Source: Actinomadura rudentiformis (GTDB lineage: Bacteria; Actinomycetota; Actinomycetes; Streptosporangiales; Streptosporangiaceae). From it: a DNA stretch of 64,000 nt. Position 1 is the stretch's first letter. Every line of letters starts with the position of its first letter. Position numbers and translations under genes: made by a program. Positions 55,964-64,000 of this stretch are shown here, one piece after another. The notes beneath the pieces are model-generated. The model was not told the DNA's origin. It did no database searches and saw only the letters and a list, made by a program, of their open reading frames with translations. The DNA is taken from contig NZ_WBMT01000021.1 in assembly GCF_008923185.1 (NCBI RefSeq), positions 62,001-126,000 of the forward strand, in the 5' to 3' direction.

Positions 55964-57556
55964 ATGTCATCGACCGCATCCCCCGAGGCAGGTGCCCGCG
56001 CCGGGGCCAGAGAATGGGCCGGCCTCGCCGTCCTGGCCCTGCCGGTCCTCCTGCTGGCGCTGGACAACAGCGTGTTGTTCCTCGCCGCCCCGCACCTGGG
56101 CGCCGACTTGCGCCCGTCCGGGACCCAGCTGTTGTGGATCATGGACGTCTACGGCTTCATGGTGGCCGGCTTCATGATCACCATGGGCACGTTGGGCGAC
56201 CGGATCGGCCGCCGGCGGCTGCTGCTGACCGGCGCGGCGGCGTTCGCCGGTGCGTCCGTGCTCGCCGCGTACTCCGTGAACCCGGAAATGATGATCGTGG
56301 CCCGGGCGCTGCTGGGCGTCACCGGCGCGACGCTGGGCCCCTCGGCGCTCGCGCTGATCGGCACGATGTTCGGCGACCCGCGCCAGCGGGCCATGGCGTT
56401 CGGCATCTTCACCGCGTGCTTCATGGGCGGCGCCGCCCTGGGGCCCGTGGTCGGCGGGATCCTGCTGGAGTCGTTCTGGTGGGGATCGGTGTTCCTGCTG
56501 GGCGTCCCCGTGATGGTGATCCTCCTGGTGGCCGGGTCGTTGATCCTCCCCGAGTACCGGGACACCGCGGCGGGCCGCGTGGACCTCGCCAGCGTCGCCC
56601 TGTCGCTCGCCGCGATCATGCCGGTCATCTACGGGGTCAAGGAGATCGCCGACGAGCCCGCACGGGCGGTGCCGTACGTGGCGGTTGCGATCGGCCTGGC
56701 CTTCGGTCTGTGGTTCGTCCGGCGGCAGCAGTCCCTGGAGACCCCGCTGCTCGACCTGGCGCTCTTCAAGGGGCGGGGCTTCACCGCCGCACTGGCGATC
56801 CTGCTGCTCACGGGAATCGTGCAGAGCGGGCTCTATCTGTTCGTCAGCCAGTACCTGCAGCTGATCGAAGGAATGTCGCCCCTCAAGGCAGGCCTGTGGC
56901 TCGTGCCGCCGGCACTGGCCCTGGCGGTCGCGTCCGTGCTGGCTCCGGTCGTCGCCCGCCGGTTCCGCGCTTCGCACGTCATGGCCGCGGGGCTCGGGCT
57001 GGCGGGAGCCGGGTTCCTCGTCCTCGCGGCAGCCGACGGCCTGGGGCTGCTCATGACCGGCGCCGTCGTCGGGTTCTTCGGCACCGCGCCGGTCAGCGTC
57101 TTCGTCTTCGACCTCATCGTGGGCACGGCTCCGGTCGAGAAGGCCGGCTCCGCGTCGGCCGTCGCGCAGACGTCCGGGGAGTTCGGGATCGCGCTGGGCG
57201 TCGCGACGCTCGGCAGCCTCGGGGCCGCCGTCTACGGCAGCCGGATCGACGTGCCCGGGCAGGTGCCGGCCGGATCCCGGGAGGCCGCCGCCGACTCGCT
57301 GAGCGGGGCCGTGGAGGTCGCTGCGGGTCTCCCAGGCGCTGTCGCCGCCGACCTGCTGAGCGCCGCGCACGCCGCGTTCACCGACGCGCTGGCCGCCGTC
57401 TCGGTCGCGAGCGCGGCCCTGATGATCGGCCTCGCCGTCGTCTCGCTCGCCGTCCTGCGTTCGGCACGGCTTGCCGGAGAGGACGCCGGCAGCGCTGACC
57501 AGGCAGCGCCCGCCACCGGAACGCGATCCGAGACGGCCCCCGTCGGAGACCGCTGA
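55964..57556 (+). CDS. MFS drug exporter, DHA2 (14-helix) family
   Basis: A 530-residue efflux carrier of the EmrB/QacA type. LLALDNSVLFLAAPHLGADL in helix 1 shows the DHA2 motif D1, GTLGDRIGRRRLLL is motif A and GVTGATLGPSALALIGTMF is the antiporter motif C region. Fourteen hydrophobic segments can be counted. The ATG at 55964 follows AGAAGGG. It is divergent from the SARP regulator and presumably controlled by it. The drug or metabolite exported is unknown; no biosynthetic genes are adjacent. Confidence 0.9.
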   Translation: MSSTASPEAGARAGAREWAGLAVLALPVLLLALDNSVLFLAAPHLGADLRPSGTQLLWIMDVYGFMVAGFMITMGTLGDRIGRRRLLLTGAAAFAGASVLAAYSVNPEMMIVARALLGVTGATLGPSALALIGTMFGDPRQRAMAFGIFTACFMGGAALGPVVGGILLESFWWGSVFLLGVPVMVILLVAGSLILPEYRDTAAGRVDLASVALSLAAIMPVIYGVKEIADEPARAVPYVAVAIGLAFGLWFVRRQQSLETPLLDLALFKGRGFTAALAILLLTGIVQSGLYLFVSQYLQLIEGMSPLKAGLWLVPPALALAVASVLAPVVARRFRASHVMAAGLGLAGAGFLVLAAADGLGLLMTGAVVGFFGTAPVSVFVFDLIVGTAPVEKAGSASAVAQTSGEFGIALGVATLGSLGAAVYGSRIDVPGQVPAGSREAAADSLSGAVEVAAGLPGAVAADLLSAAHAAFTDALAAVSVASAALMIGLAVVSLAVLRSARLAGEDAGSADQAAPATGTRSETAPVGDR

Positions 57557-57569
57557 GCTCCACGCCACC

Positions 57570-57597
57570 GCGCCCGCCTGGCCCTCCAGGCGGGCGC
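57570..57597. terminator. Bidirectional stem-loop between MFS exporter and PP2C-like gene
   Basis: A perfect 12-base-pair stem (57570-57581 with 57586-57597) and a 4-base loop between convergent genes. Confidence 0.75.
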
Positions 57598-57602
57598 CCG
57601 GG

Positions 57603-58352
57603 TCACAGGCTGACGATGGCCAGGGTCGCGTCGTCGTGGATCTTGTTGCGGGGCCAGCGGTCGCCTTCCGGGTCGGTGCGTTCGGTGTCGCGGGTATGGC
57701 CGATCAGCCCGCCGGGACCGTGCTCGTCGATCAGCTGGACGAGGCCGGGCCAGTCGGTCAGGCCGAACTCGTCGACCAGCCGGGTGGCGCCGTCGGTGAG
57801 CAGGAAGGCCCGCCGGAGGTCCCGCAGCGGGATCGTGCCGGTGATGGCGTGCTCGGCCACCCCCGGGTCCGCGGCGGCATAGACATGGCCGCCGGTGATC
57901 TCCTGGAGGAATTCCGTCCCGTCGATGAGCAGGGTGGAGTCGGCGAGGACCAGGTAGTCCAGCACGTCGCCGCGCACGCGCAGGGCCAGGACCGTGGCGG
58001 CGGGCGTCGTGGCGAGTCCGAGATCGCAGGTGGCGCGGTGCGAGGCCGCGACGTCGGCGATGGCCCCGGCCAGCCGGGCGACGAGCGGCCGGCGCGCCGG
58101 GCGGTGAGCACCCTCGGGCGGGCCGACGGGCGGACCCGCCTGCGGCGCCGTCCCCATGCTGTCGGTCAGCCGTGCCAGCAGCCTCGTGCCGAGGGAACGC
58201 GCGTACCAGGCGGTGCCGTGGACGCAGCCGAGATCGGTGTCGAGCGGGAGCCCACAGCCGTCGATCACCACCACGGCACCGGGCGCGGCCGCCACGAAGT
58301 CCTCGTTGGGCCGCTCGGGGCTTCCCTGGTCGGTCGCCCACGCCATCTGCAT
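57603..58352 (-). CDS. PP2C-like (PPM) protein phosphatase domain protein
   Basis: A 249-residue cytosolic protein with a shortened PP2C fold: ATDQGSPERPNEDFV at the N-terminus, VVVIDGCGL as the metal-binding DG motif (usually DGxGG), FLLTDGATRLVDEFGL and KIHDDATLAIVSL at the C-terminus (the final DD metal site). The Gly-Gly after the first DG is not conserved, so activity may differ from classical Ser/Thr phosphatases. The ATG at 58352 follows AGGAGGA; the GTG one codon earlier is an alternative. It is 40 bases after coaE and probably in its operon. Confidence 0.82.
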   Translation of the reverse strand: MQMAWATDQGSPERPNEDFVAAAPGAVVVIDGCGLPLDTDLGCVHGTAWYARSLGTRLLARLTDSMGTAPQAGPPVGPPEGAHRPARRPLVARLAGAIADVAASHRATCDLGLATTPAATVLALRVRGDVLDYLVLADSTLLIDGTEFLQEITGGHVYAAADPGVAEHAITGTIPLRDLRRAFLLTDGATRLVDEFGLTDWPGLVQLIDEHGPGGLIGHTRDTERTDPEGDRWPRNKIHDDATLAIVSL

Positions 58353-58392
58353 CACGCGTCCTCCTGGGGGTGTCCGCGCCCGACGGCGAGGC

Positions 58393-59019
58393 TCAAGCGC
58401 CGTCGCTTCCCTCCCGGGCCGCCTGGGCGCGGCGGGTCAGTTCTTCCCAGAGCTCGTCGACCTGAGCCTTGAGATCGTCGAGCGAGCCGGAATTGTCGAT
58501 CACGTGGTCGGCGACGGCACGGCGGGCCTCGCGGGTGGCCTGGGCGCCGATCCGGGCCCGGGCGGCCTCCTCGGTCATGCCGCGCCGGGTGGTGAGGCGG
58601 TCGAGCTGCGTCTCCACCGGGGTGTCGACGACCACGACCATGTCATAGAACCCGGCGAGGTCGTTCTCGGTGAGCAGGGGGACGTCGTAGACGACGATCG
58701 CGTCCTCCGGGGCGGCGTCCATCAGCTCCTGCATGCGTTCCCCGACCAGCGGGTGCACGATGGCGTTGAGGGCCCCCCGCCGGTCGGCGTCGCCGAACAC
58801 GATCGTGCCGACCTTCTCGCGGTCCAGCCCGCCGTCCGGGAGCAGGACCTCCTCGCCGAACTCCGCCACGACCGCGGCCAGGCCGGGGGTGCCCGGCTCG
58901 ACCACCTCGCGCGCGATCTTGTCGGCGTCGATGATGACGGCGCCATGGCCGGACAGGCGCCTGGACACCTCGCTCTTGCCCGAGCCGATCCCGCCGGTCA
59001 GTCCCACTCGCAGCAGCAC
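58393..59019 (-). CDS. coaE: Dephospho-CoA kinase
   Basis: CoaE performs the last step of coenzyme A synthesis. The 208-residue product has LRVGLTGGIGSGKSEVSRRL at its very start (P-loop GGIGSGKS), IDADKIAREVVEPGTPGL and YDVPLLTENDL, all typical. The GTG at 59019 is chosen because it puts the P-loop at residue 8 and AGGAGG lies upstream. coaE near rpsA is standard in actinobacteria; here an acetyltransferase and an exonuclease/phosphatase-fold gene intervene. Confidence 0.94.
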   Translation of the reverse strand: MLLRVGLTGGIGSGKSEVSRRLSGHGAVIIDADKIAREVVEPGTPGLAAVVAEFGEEVLLPDGGLDREKVGTIVFGDADRRGALNAIVHPLVGERMQELMDAAPEDAIVVYDVPLLTENDLAGFYDMVVVVDTPVETQLDRLTTRRGMTEEAARARIGAQATREARRAVADHVIDNSGSLDDLKAQVDELWEELTRRAQAAREGSDGA

Positions 59020-59023
59020 GGGA

Positions 59024-59518
59024 TCACGCCTCCTGGGCGGCGGGCACCAGGGGCTTGCGCATGTGCACAAGGGTAAGGTGCGCGGCGACGCGTTCACGGT
59101 GGGTCTCGGTGTAGCCCAGCCGGCGGTACAGCCTCAGGTTGCCGTCGCTGAGATGGCCGGTGAAGAGCACGCACGCGTCGGCGCGTACCCTCACCTCGCG
59201 TTCGAGGGCCTCCATGAGCCGCCTGCCGATGCCGCGGCCCTGCATGTCGGGCGCCACCACGAGCCGGCCGATCAGGCAGGTGTGATCGCTGAACTGGGCG
59301 CGCACGGCACCGACCAGCCGTGAGCCCGCCATCGCCTTGAGCACCACCGAGTCGGCGTTCAGCACCTTGTGGAGCTGCTCGTGCGACTCGACCAGCGGCG
59401 GGATGAAGGGATCGCCGTACAGCTGCGCCTCGCTGACGTACGCGGCGCGCTGCACGGTCAGGATCTCCCCCGCGTCGTCGGGCTTCGCCGGCTCGATCCT
59501 GACGTCCTCAGTGCTCAT
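59024..59518 (-). CDS. GNAT family N-acetyltransferase
   Basis: A 164-residue GNAT protein. The acetyl-CoA loop is clear in VVAPDMQGRGIGRRLMEALE, and GNLRLYRRLGYTE is the typical final motif. The acceptor is unknown. It lies four bases before coaE and may be co-transcribed with it. TAAGGT six bases before the ATG suggests its own leaderless promoter. Confidence 0.88.
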   Translation of the reverse strand: MSTEDVRIEPAKPDDAGEILTVQRAAYVSEAQLYGDPFIPPLVESHEQLHKVLNADSVVLKAMAGSRLVGAVRAQFSDHTCLIGRLVVAPDMQGRGIGRRLMEALEREVRVRADACVLFTGHLSDGNLRLYRRLGYTETHRERVAAHLTLVHMRKPLVPAAQEA

Positions 59519-59524
59519 AGGGCG

Positions 59525-59530
59525 ACCTTA
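59525..59530 (-). promoter_or_regulatory. Probable -10 element of the GNAT-coaE-PP2C unit
   Basis: TAAGGT on the minus strand ends six bases before the ATG at 59518, the spacing of leaderless starts in this window. Confidence 0.45.
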
Positions 59531-59554
59531 CCGGGGTGCCCGCCGCCGGTCCGC

Positions 59555-61528
59555 TCAGCGCCCGATCCGGACGGTCACCCCGACGGGATAGTGATCGGAC
59601 GCGTCGGACCGGGTCACGGTGTAGTCGTCGAAGACCAGGTCGTCGGTGCCGATGATCCAGTCGATCCGGTCGCCGTCGGGGGTGGTGGGCGTGGCGTCGC
59701 CCCGAGCCGCGCTGCGCAGCTCGGCGCTGCCGCCGTTGCCCTCCAGCAGCCGGCTGATCTCCGGGCTGCCCGGCCGGGCGTTCATGTCGCCGCCGATGAT
59801 CGTCCGGGGCGCGCCGCCCCAGCTCCGCAGCAGCGCGGTGACCTCGCGGACGCGCTCGTCACCCTGGTCGGCTCCGCCCTCCAGGTGCGTCGACCAGACG
59901 TCGATCGAGGTGTTGCCGACACCCAGCCGCGCCCATACGAAGCCACGGATCTGCGACCAGTCCCCCTTGGGCATCCGCCCGGTGCCCGACTTCTTCACCG
60001 GCAGTGACGTGAGGATCGCGTTGCCGAACTGGCCGTCGGCGGCGGGGCCCCACAGCAGTTTCATGCCGAGCCGGCGCGACAGCCATACGCCCACGTCGGT
60101 GGTGCCCGAAAGCAGGGAGCCGCGGCTGGCCTCCTGGAGCAGGACGACATCGGCCTTCTGCGCCTCGATGGTCTTGGCGATGCCCTCGGGATCGAGCCGG
60201 CCCTTGGTGTTGACGGCGTCGTGGATGTTGTAGGTGACGACGCGCACCTGGCCGGGGGTGGCCGCGCGGGCCTGGTTCTTCGGGGCGGCGATCGTGAAGA
60301 TCGCGGTGCCTGCCAGCAGTCCGAGCGAGGCGGCGCCGGCGGTCACCGCCCGCAGCGGCGCACGGGCGGGCAGCGGCCCTCCCCGCGCCGCGGCGATCGC
60401 GGCGAGCGCGCCCAGCAGGATCCCGGCCAGGCCGGGGAGCACGTTGTTGGGCAGCGGCAGTGGCGTGACAGCGCTGACCTGGTACGGGATAAGGATCAGC
60501 GCCACGAGGCAACCGCCGATGGCGGCGCCGACGTCGATCCGCCACACCGGCCCGCCGGCGCCGGCACGGCGCAGCGGAGCCCGGCACGCGACCGCCAGCA
60601 GCCAGGCCGCCAGGACCTGGCCGACGATCACGACGGGAACGATCTCGACCCCGGCGACCGCGTAGGTCCCGGCGATCGCCCCGGCCCCCACCCCGAGCAG
60701 CGTGCCGCCGAGCACGCAGACACCGCCCGGGACGGCGCGTACCGCCAGACCCGAGGCGAGGAACGCCAGAGCCAGCCCCTGGCCGACAACGATCACAATG
60801 TGCGCGCCGACGAGCGACTGCCAACCGGATGAGGCGACGAACGCCGGGCTGGACAAGATCAAAATCTGCAACGCGAGGAACGGCCCGAACGCCGCCGCCC
60901 CCAGCGCGTCCCGCCAGGAGATCCCCGGCGGGGCGACAGACCCCGACGACATCTCCCGGTAGAGCGCAGCCGCCCCCAGGCCGACGTACAGCAAGCAGGC
61001 GAGCCACGGCCAGACACCCGAACGCCAGGCCGGATCCCACGTCGCGAACGCCATCCGGACGGCGGAGTCGACCGCGAGGCCGGCGACCGCCGCCGTGGCG
61101 AAACCGACTCCCGACAGGCCCCGAGCGCCCTCGTACAGCGCCGCCACCGCGATCATGCCGATGGCCGTGCCGAGGAACGCCAGCCAGAGCTGCGGCGACA
61201 GCGCCTGCGCGAGCAGGCGCACGGCGAACAGGCCGCCCACGCCGGCCAGCAGCAGGCCCTGCGGCCCGGCCGCCCGTCTGATCAGCGGGCTGAGGAGGCC
61301 CGCCAGGTAAACGAGCACGATCAGCGCGGCGGCCGCGCCGGTGCCCGCGGTGTCGGCGAACCGGTCGAGCTGGGGAAGCGAGAAACGCAGGGTCTGCGCG
61401 AGGACGGCGACCGTGATCGCGATCAGCACGAGCCGCGCCGGGCCCTGCGGGACGATCGAGGGACCGGTGGGCTGGGCGGGGCCACCGGTCTGATCAGGTC
61501 GGGGAGTGCCTACGTCTGTACTGGCCAA
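59555..61528 (-). CDS. Polytopic membrane protein with endonuclease/exonuclease/phosphatase domain
   Basis: A protein of about 657 residues. The first 400 residues contain 10 or more hydrophobic segments; the last 250 form an EEP-fold hydrolase, probably on the outer face: VVTYNIHDAVNTKG (Asn), VVLLQEASRG (Glu), VWSTHLEGG (His), IIGGDMNARPG (Asp, Asn) and SDHYPVGV (Asp-His) give the complete active site. Relatives include secreted phosphodiesterases and sphingomyelinase-like enzymes; the substrate is unknown. The start is uncertain: TTG at 61528 or 61537 are candidates near a GGAG. It follows rpsA after a strong terminator. Confidence 0.8.
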   Translation of the reverse strand: MASTDVGTPRPDQTGGPAQPTGPSIVPQGPARLVLIAITVAVLAQTLRFSLPQLDRFADTAGTGAAAALIVLVYLAGLLSPLIRRAAGPQGLLLAGVGGLFAVRLLAQALSPQLWLAFLGTAIGMIAVAALYEGARGLSGVGFATAAVAGLAVDSAVRMAFATWDPAWRSGVWPWLACLLYVGLGAAALYREMSSGSVAPPGISWRDALGAAAFGPFLALQILILSSPAFVASSGWQSLVGAHIVIVVGQGLALAFLASGLAVRAVPGGVCVLGGTLLGVGAGAIAGTYAVAGVEIVPVVIVGQVLAAWLLAVACRAPLRRAGAGGPVWRIDVGAAIGGCLVALILIPYQVSAVTPLPLPNNVLPGLAGILLGALAAIAAARGGPLPARAPLRAVTAGAASLGLLAGTAIFTIAAPKNQARAATPGQVRVVTYNIHDAVNTKGRLDPEGIAKTIEAQKADVVLLQEASRGSLLSGTTDVGVWLSRRLGMKLLWGPAADGQFGNAILTSLPVKKSGTGRMPKGDWSQIRGFVWARLGVGNTSIDVWSTHLEGGADQGDERVREVTALLRSWGGAPRTIIGGDMNARPGSPEISRLLEGNGGSAELRSAARGDATPTTPDGDRIDWIIGTDDLVFDDYTVTRSDASDHYPVGVTVRIGR

Positions 61529-61684
61529 GGGAAACAACTGCTCCGGAGGACGAGCGGGTACATGGGGCCGTGCCCCGGGATCATGGCCCGGGATCGGCGC
61601 CGGGGAACACGGATCCGAGCGTATCGGCAACGACCCCGACGGGTCGAAAAGCACGCCGAACACCCCGTTGGCCGGGTGGAAAAC

Positions 61685-61733
61685 AGATCACGGCCGGAGG
61701 GGGATCCTGGGGATCTCCCTCCGGCCGTGATCT
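61685..61733 (-). terminator. Intrinsic terminator of rpsA
   Basis: Arms 61685-61701 and 61717-61733 form a perfect 17-base-pair stem with a 15-base loop. Read on the minus strand it is followed by CTGTTTTCC, a T-rich tract. It lies 43 bases after the rpsA stop and is the most canonical terminator in the window. Confidence 0.9.
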
Positions 61734-61775
61734 CAGGTCACCGACCGGGCGTGGGGGCCGGGGCCCCCACTCGGC

Positions 61776-63269
61776 TTACTGGCCGCCGGAGAGCTTCTCG
61801 CGCAGGGCGGCGAGGGCCTCGTCGGTGGCGAGGGCGCCACCGGTGGTCTCGGTGTCGTCACCGCCCCCGGAGTACGAGGTGTCGCCTCCGCCGCCGCCGA
61901 CCGAGGTCGTCCCGCCGGTGGCCTCGGCCTCAGCCTCGGCCTTGCGGGCGTCCTCGATCTGCTTGCGGTGCGCGTCGAACCGCGACCGGGCCTCGGCGTA
62001 CTGCCGCTCCCAGGTCTCACGCTGCTCGTCGAAGCCCTCGAGCCACTCGCCGGTCTCGGCGTCGAAGCCCTCGGGGTACTTGTAGTTGCCCTGCTCGTCG
62101 TACTCGGCGGGCATGCCGTACAGGGTCGGGTCGAACTCCTCTTCCTCGACCACGACGCCCTCGTTGGCCTGCTTGAGCGACAGGCTGATGCGGCGCCGGT
62201 CGAGGTCGATGTCGATGATCTTCACGAAGATCTCGTCGCCGACCTGGACGACCTGCTCGGGGATCTCCACGTGGCGCTCGGCCAGCTCGGAGATGTGGAC
62301 CAGGCCCTCGATGCCCTCCTCGACACGGACGAACGCGCCGAACGGCACCAGCTTGGTGACGCGGCCGGGCACGACCTGGCCGATCTGGTGGGTCCGGGCG
62401 AACTGCTGCCACGGGTCTTCCTGGGTCGCCTTGAGCGACAGGGAGACGCGCTCGCGCTCCATGTCGACGTCCAGGACCTCGACCGTGACCTCCTGGCCCA
62501 CCTCGACGACCTCAGACGGGTGGTCGATGTGCTTCCAGGACAGCTCGGAGACGTGCACCAGACCGTCGACGCCGCCCAGGTCCACGAACGCACCGAAGTT
62601 GACGATCGAGGAGACCACGCCCTTGCGGACCTGGCCCTTCTGGAGGGTGTTGAGGAAGGTCTGGCGGACCTCGCTCTGGGTCTGCTCCAGCCAGGCACGG
62701 CGGGACAGGACCACGTTGTTGCGGTTCTTGTCCAGCTCGATGATCTTGGCTTCGAGCTCGCGGCCGACGTACGGCTGCAGGTCGCGGACCCGGCGCATCT
62801 CCACGAGGGAGGCGGGCAGGAAGCCCCGCAGGCCGATGTCCAGGATGAGACCACCCTTGACGACCTCGATGACGGTGCCGGTGACGATGCCGTCCTCGTC
62901 CTTGATCTTCTCGATCGTGCCCCAGGCCCGCTCGTACTGAGCGCGCTTCTTGGACAGGATCAGACGGCCTTCCTTGTCCTCCTTCTGAAGGACGAGGGCC
63001 TCGACGTGGTCTCCGACGGTGACGACCTCGTTGGGGTCGACATCGTGCTTGATGGAGAGCTCGCGAGAGGGAATGACACCCTCGGTCTTGTAGCCGATGT
63101 CGAGGAGGACCTCGTCACGATCGACCTTGACGACGGTGCCTTCGACAATGTCGCCGTCGTTGAAGTACTTGATGGTCTCATCGATCGCCGCGAGGAATGC
63201 TTCCTCGGAGCCGATGTCATTGACCGCTACCTGCGGGGTGGTCGAGGTGGCCTCGGTGCTACTCGTCAT
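61776..63269 (-). CDS. rpsA: 30S ribosomal protein S1
   Basis: S1 helps the ribosome bind mRNA. The 497-residue actinobacterial form has four S1 RNA-binding domains (GDIVEGTVVKVDRDEVLLDIG, then repeats with GIVTGTVIEVVKGGLILDIG, GVVSSIVNFGAFVDLGGVDGLVHVSEL and VTKLVPFGAFVRVEEGIEGLVHISEL), followed by an acidic, Gly/Ser-rich tail. The start MTSSTEATSTTPQVAVNDIG at 63269 agrees with known actinobacterial S1 proteins; an ATG nine codons upstream is less likely. A strong terminator follows. Confidence 0.96.
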   Translation of the reverse strand: MTSSTEATSTTPQVAVNDIGSEEAFLAAIDETIKYFNDGDIVEGTVVKVDRDEVLLDIGYKTEGVIPSRELSIKHDVDPNEVVTVGDHVEALVLQKEDKEGRLILSKKRAQYERAWGTIEKIKDEDGIVTGTVIEVVKGGLILDIGLRGFLPASLVEMRRVRDLQPYVGRELEAKIIELDKNRNNVVLSRRAWLEQTQSEVRQTFLNTLQKGQVRKGVVSSIVNFGAFVDLGGVDGLVHVSELSWKHIDHPSEVVEVGQEVTVEVLDVDMERERVSLSLKATQEDPWQQFARTHQIGQVVPGRVTKLVPFGAFVRVEEGIEGLVHISELAERHVEIPEQVVQVGDEIFVKIIDIDLDRRRISLSLKQANEGVVVEEEEFDPTLYGMPAEYDEQGNYKYPEGFDAETGEWLEGFDEQRETWERQYAEARSRFDAHRKQIEDARKAEAEAEATGGTTSVGGGGGDTSYSGGGDDTETTGGALATDEALAALREKLSGGQ

Positions 63270-63324
63270 GTGTCGGCTGGCTCCGGATACGGACATGCGT
63301 AGGTGTCATCAACGCGCGGAGGGC

Positions 63325-63330
63325 CTTATA
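63325..63330 (-). promoter_or_regulatory. Possible rpsA -10 element
   Basis: TATAAG on the minus strand lies 55 bases before the rpsA ATG; no good -35 is 17 bases upstream. TTGACG and TTGACT occur further upstream (about 63375 and 63395) without a matching -10. The 63270-63516 gap holds no gene. Confidence 0.3.
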
Positions 63331-63516
63331 TCCGCCCTGCCGAGGACCGGGAAGGGACGCAGCCTGAGCGACGTCAATGAACCGAACCGAAGTCAACGAC
63401 CTGACCGAGCGCGAGCCTGCTCCGTCTGAAGCACGCGCAAGCCCACAGCGCAGCGATCAGGATATGGGACGAGACACGTGCGGTCAATCGGAGGGGGCCT
63501 GCTTGTGCCCCTCCAC

Positions 63517-64000
63517 TCAGTAGGAACGCCCAAAGGGCCGGTACTTCTTGGCGAGCAACCTCTCGTCCGACGCCCTGAATGAAATGGTATTCGGATCGCC
63601 ATCCGATGTGTACCGCGTGTCCGGATCCTTGTTCAGCTTGTCCAGCCAGGCGATCGAGCAGAACTCCCGGCAGTCGTTTTCGCTGATCTTGCCCTCGGAT
63701 CGCACCCGCAGGATCGCGAACGGGTCGAAGTCCTTGTCGAACGGCGAGCCGGAGGGCTTCCAGCCGGCCAGCAGGACCCCCTTGAAGTCGTACTCCCCGT
63801 CCTTCTTCTGGGCCCAGGACCGCTTCTCGGGCACCGACCCGAACGGGTAGGCGAGCGTCGCCGCATGCGTCCCCGTCAACGAGAAGATCTTGCTCTCCAT
63901 CCCCCCGATCTCCTTCTGGACCTCCTTCTGGGACAGCTGCGAGAGGTCCGGATGGCTCACCGTGTGGTTGCCCAGGTCGAACCCGTGCTGCTGGAGCCAC
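63517..64000 (-). CDS. Polysaccharide deacetylase family protein, C-terminal part
   Basis: The 5' end lies outside the window; 160 codons are visible. The frame begins WLQQHGFDLGNHTVSHPDLSQ, the NodB motif in which HTxSHP supplies the two metal-binding His residues, and TLAYPFGSVPEKRSWA follows as in carbohydrate esterase family 4. The remaining sequence ends in a strongly basic GRSY tail. Members remove acetyl groups from chitin, peptidoglycan or other extracellular glycans. Whether it carries a signal peptide cannot be seen. Confidence 0.8.
   Translation of the reverse strand, partial: WLQQHGFDLGNHTVSHPDLSQLSQKEVQKEIGGMESKIFSLTGTHAATLAYPFGSVPEKRSWAQKKDGEYDFKGVLLAGWKPSGSPFDKDFDPFAILRVRSEGKISENDCREFCSIAWLDKLNKDPDTRYTSDGDPNTISFRASDERLLAKKYRPFGRSY

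Overview
This is a GC-rich (about 70% by eye) actinobacterial chromosome segment. Gene order and family content fit a Streptosporangiales or Streptomycetales-type organism such as an Actinomadura relative, but the genus is an inference. Evidence for this includes the conserved xerD-parA-scpA-scpB-rluB-aroH-tyrA-cmk-der block, an ectABCD-ehuBCDA osmolyte operon, a SARP regulator with an NB-ARC domain, GTG/TTG starts and many genes that look leaderless. No tRNA, rRNA, CRISPR array, prophage or insertion sequence was seen.

Region 1 (1-11650, all minus strand) is housekeeping: chromosome segregation (XerD, ParA, a ribbon-helix-helix-like protein, ScpA/ScpB), RNA modification (RluB), aromatic amino acid synthesis (AroH, prephenate dehydrogenase), Cmk, Der, CTP synthase with a NUDIX hydrolase, and a repeat-rich coiled-coil protein.

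Region 2 (11757-31726) holds a proline iminopeptidase, then ectoine/hydroxyectoine synthesis followed by the Ehu ABC uptake system, read in one direction over 6.7 kb. After it come an MFS carrier, two GlxA-type AraC regulators around an HD-domain protein, a thiolase/DUF35/nitronate monooxygenase cluster, an SGNH hydrolase, a DUF4126 membrane protein, a papain-like hydrolase divergent from a 52-residue membrane peptide, and a hemerythrin divergent from an unassigned ferritin-like protein.

Region 3 (31776-43181) holds an NmrA-type reductase divergent from an HxlR regulator, an epimerase-like reductase, the homogentisate pathway (IclR regulator, hmgA, an unknown gene, fahA) with a twin operator, two tandem secreted C39-like peptidases, uvrB with a DNA-damage-type promoter, and an orphan histidine kinase.

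Region 4 (43476-57556) is the accessory part. A three-gene unit (membrane protein of unknown function, cupin, inositol monophosphatase-like protein) is followed by an ArsB/SLC13-type permease. Divergent from the permease is a 1944-residue protein with TIR, degenerate calcineurin-like phosphoesterase, NACHT ATPase, pentapeptide repeats and about 15 WD40 repeats. That architecture looks like a bacterial NLR-type immune sensor. It converges on a SARP regulator, and their 3' ends share three copies of a 57-base palindromic repeat. The SARP gene is divergent from an MFS drug exporter with SARP-box-like repeats between them.

Region 5 (57603-64000, minus strand) is rpsA with a strong intrinsic terminator, a membrane-bound exonuclease/phosphatase-fold protein, a GNAT acetyltransferase, coaE, a PP2C-like phosphatase and a partial polysaccharide deacetylase.

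Two patterns cut across the window. A TANNNT hexamer ends 6 to 9 bases before the start codon of at least a dozen genes, which marks likely leaderless mRNAs and was used to choose starts. Short tandem repeats also recur exactly at gene 3' ends and often include the stop codon.
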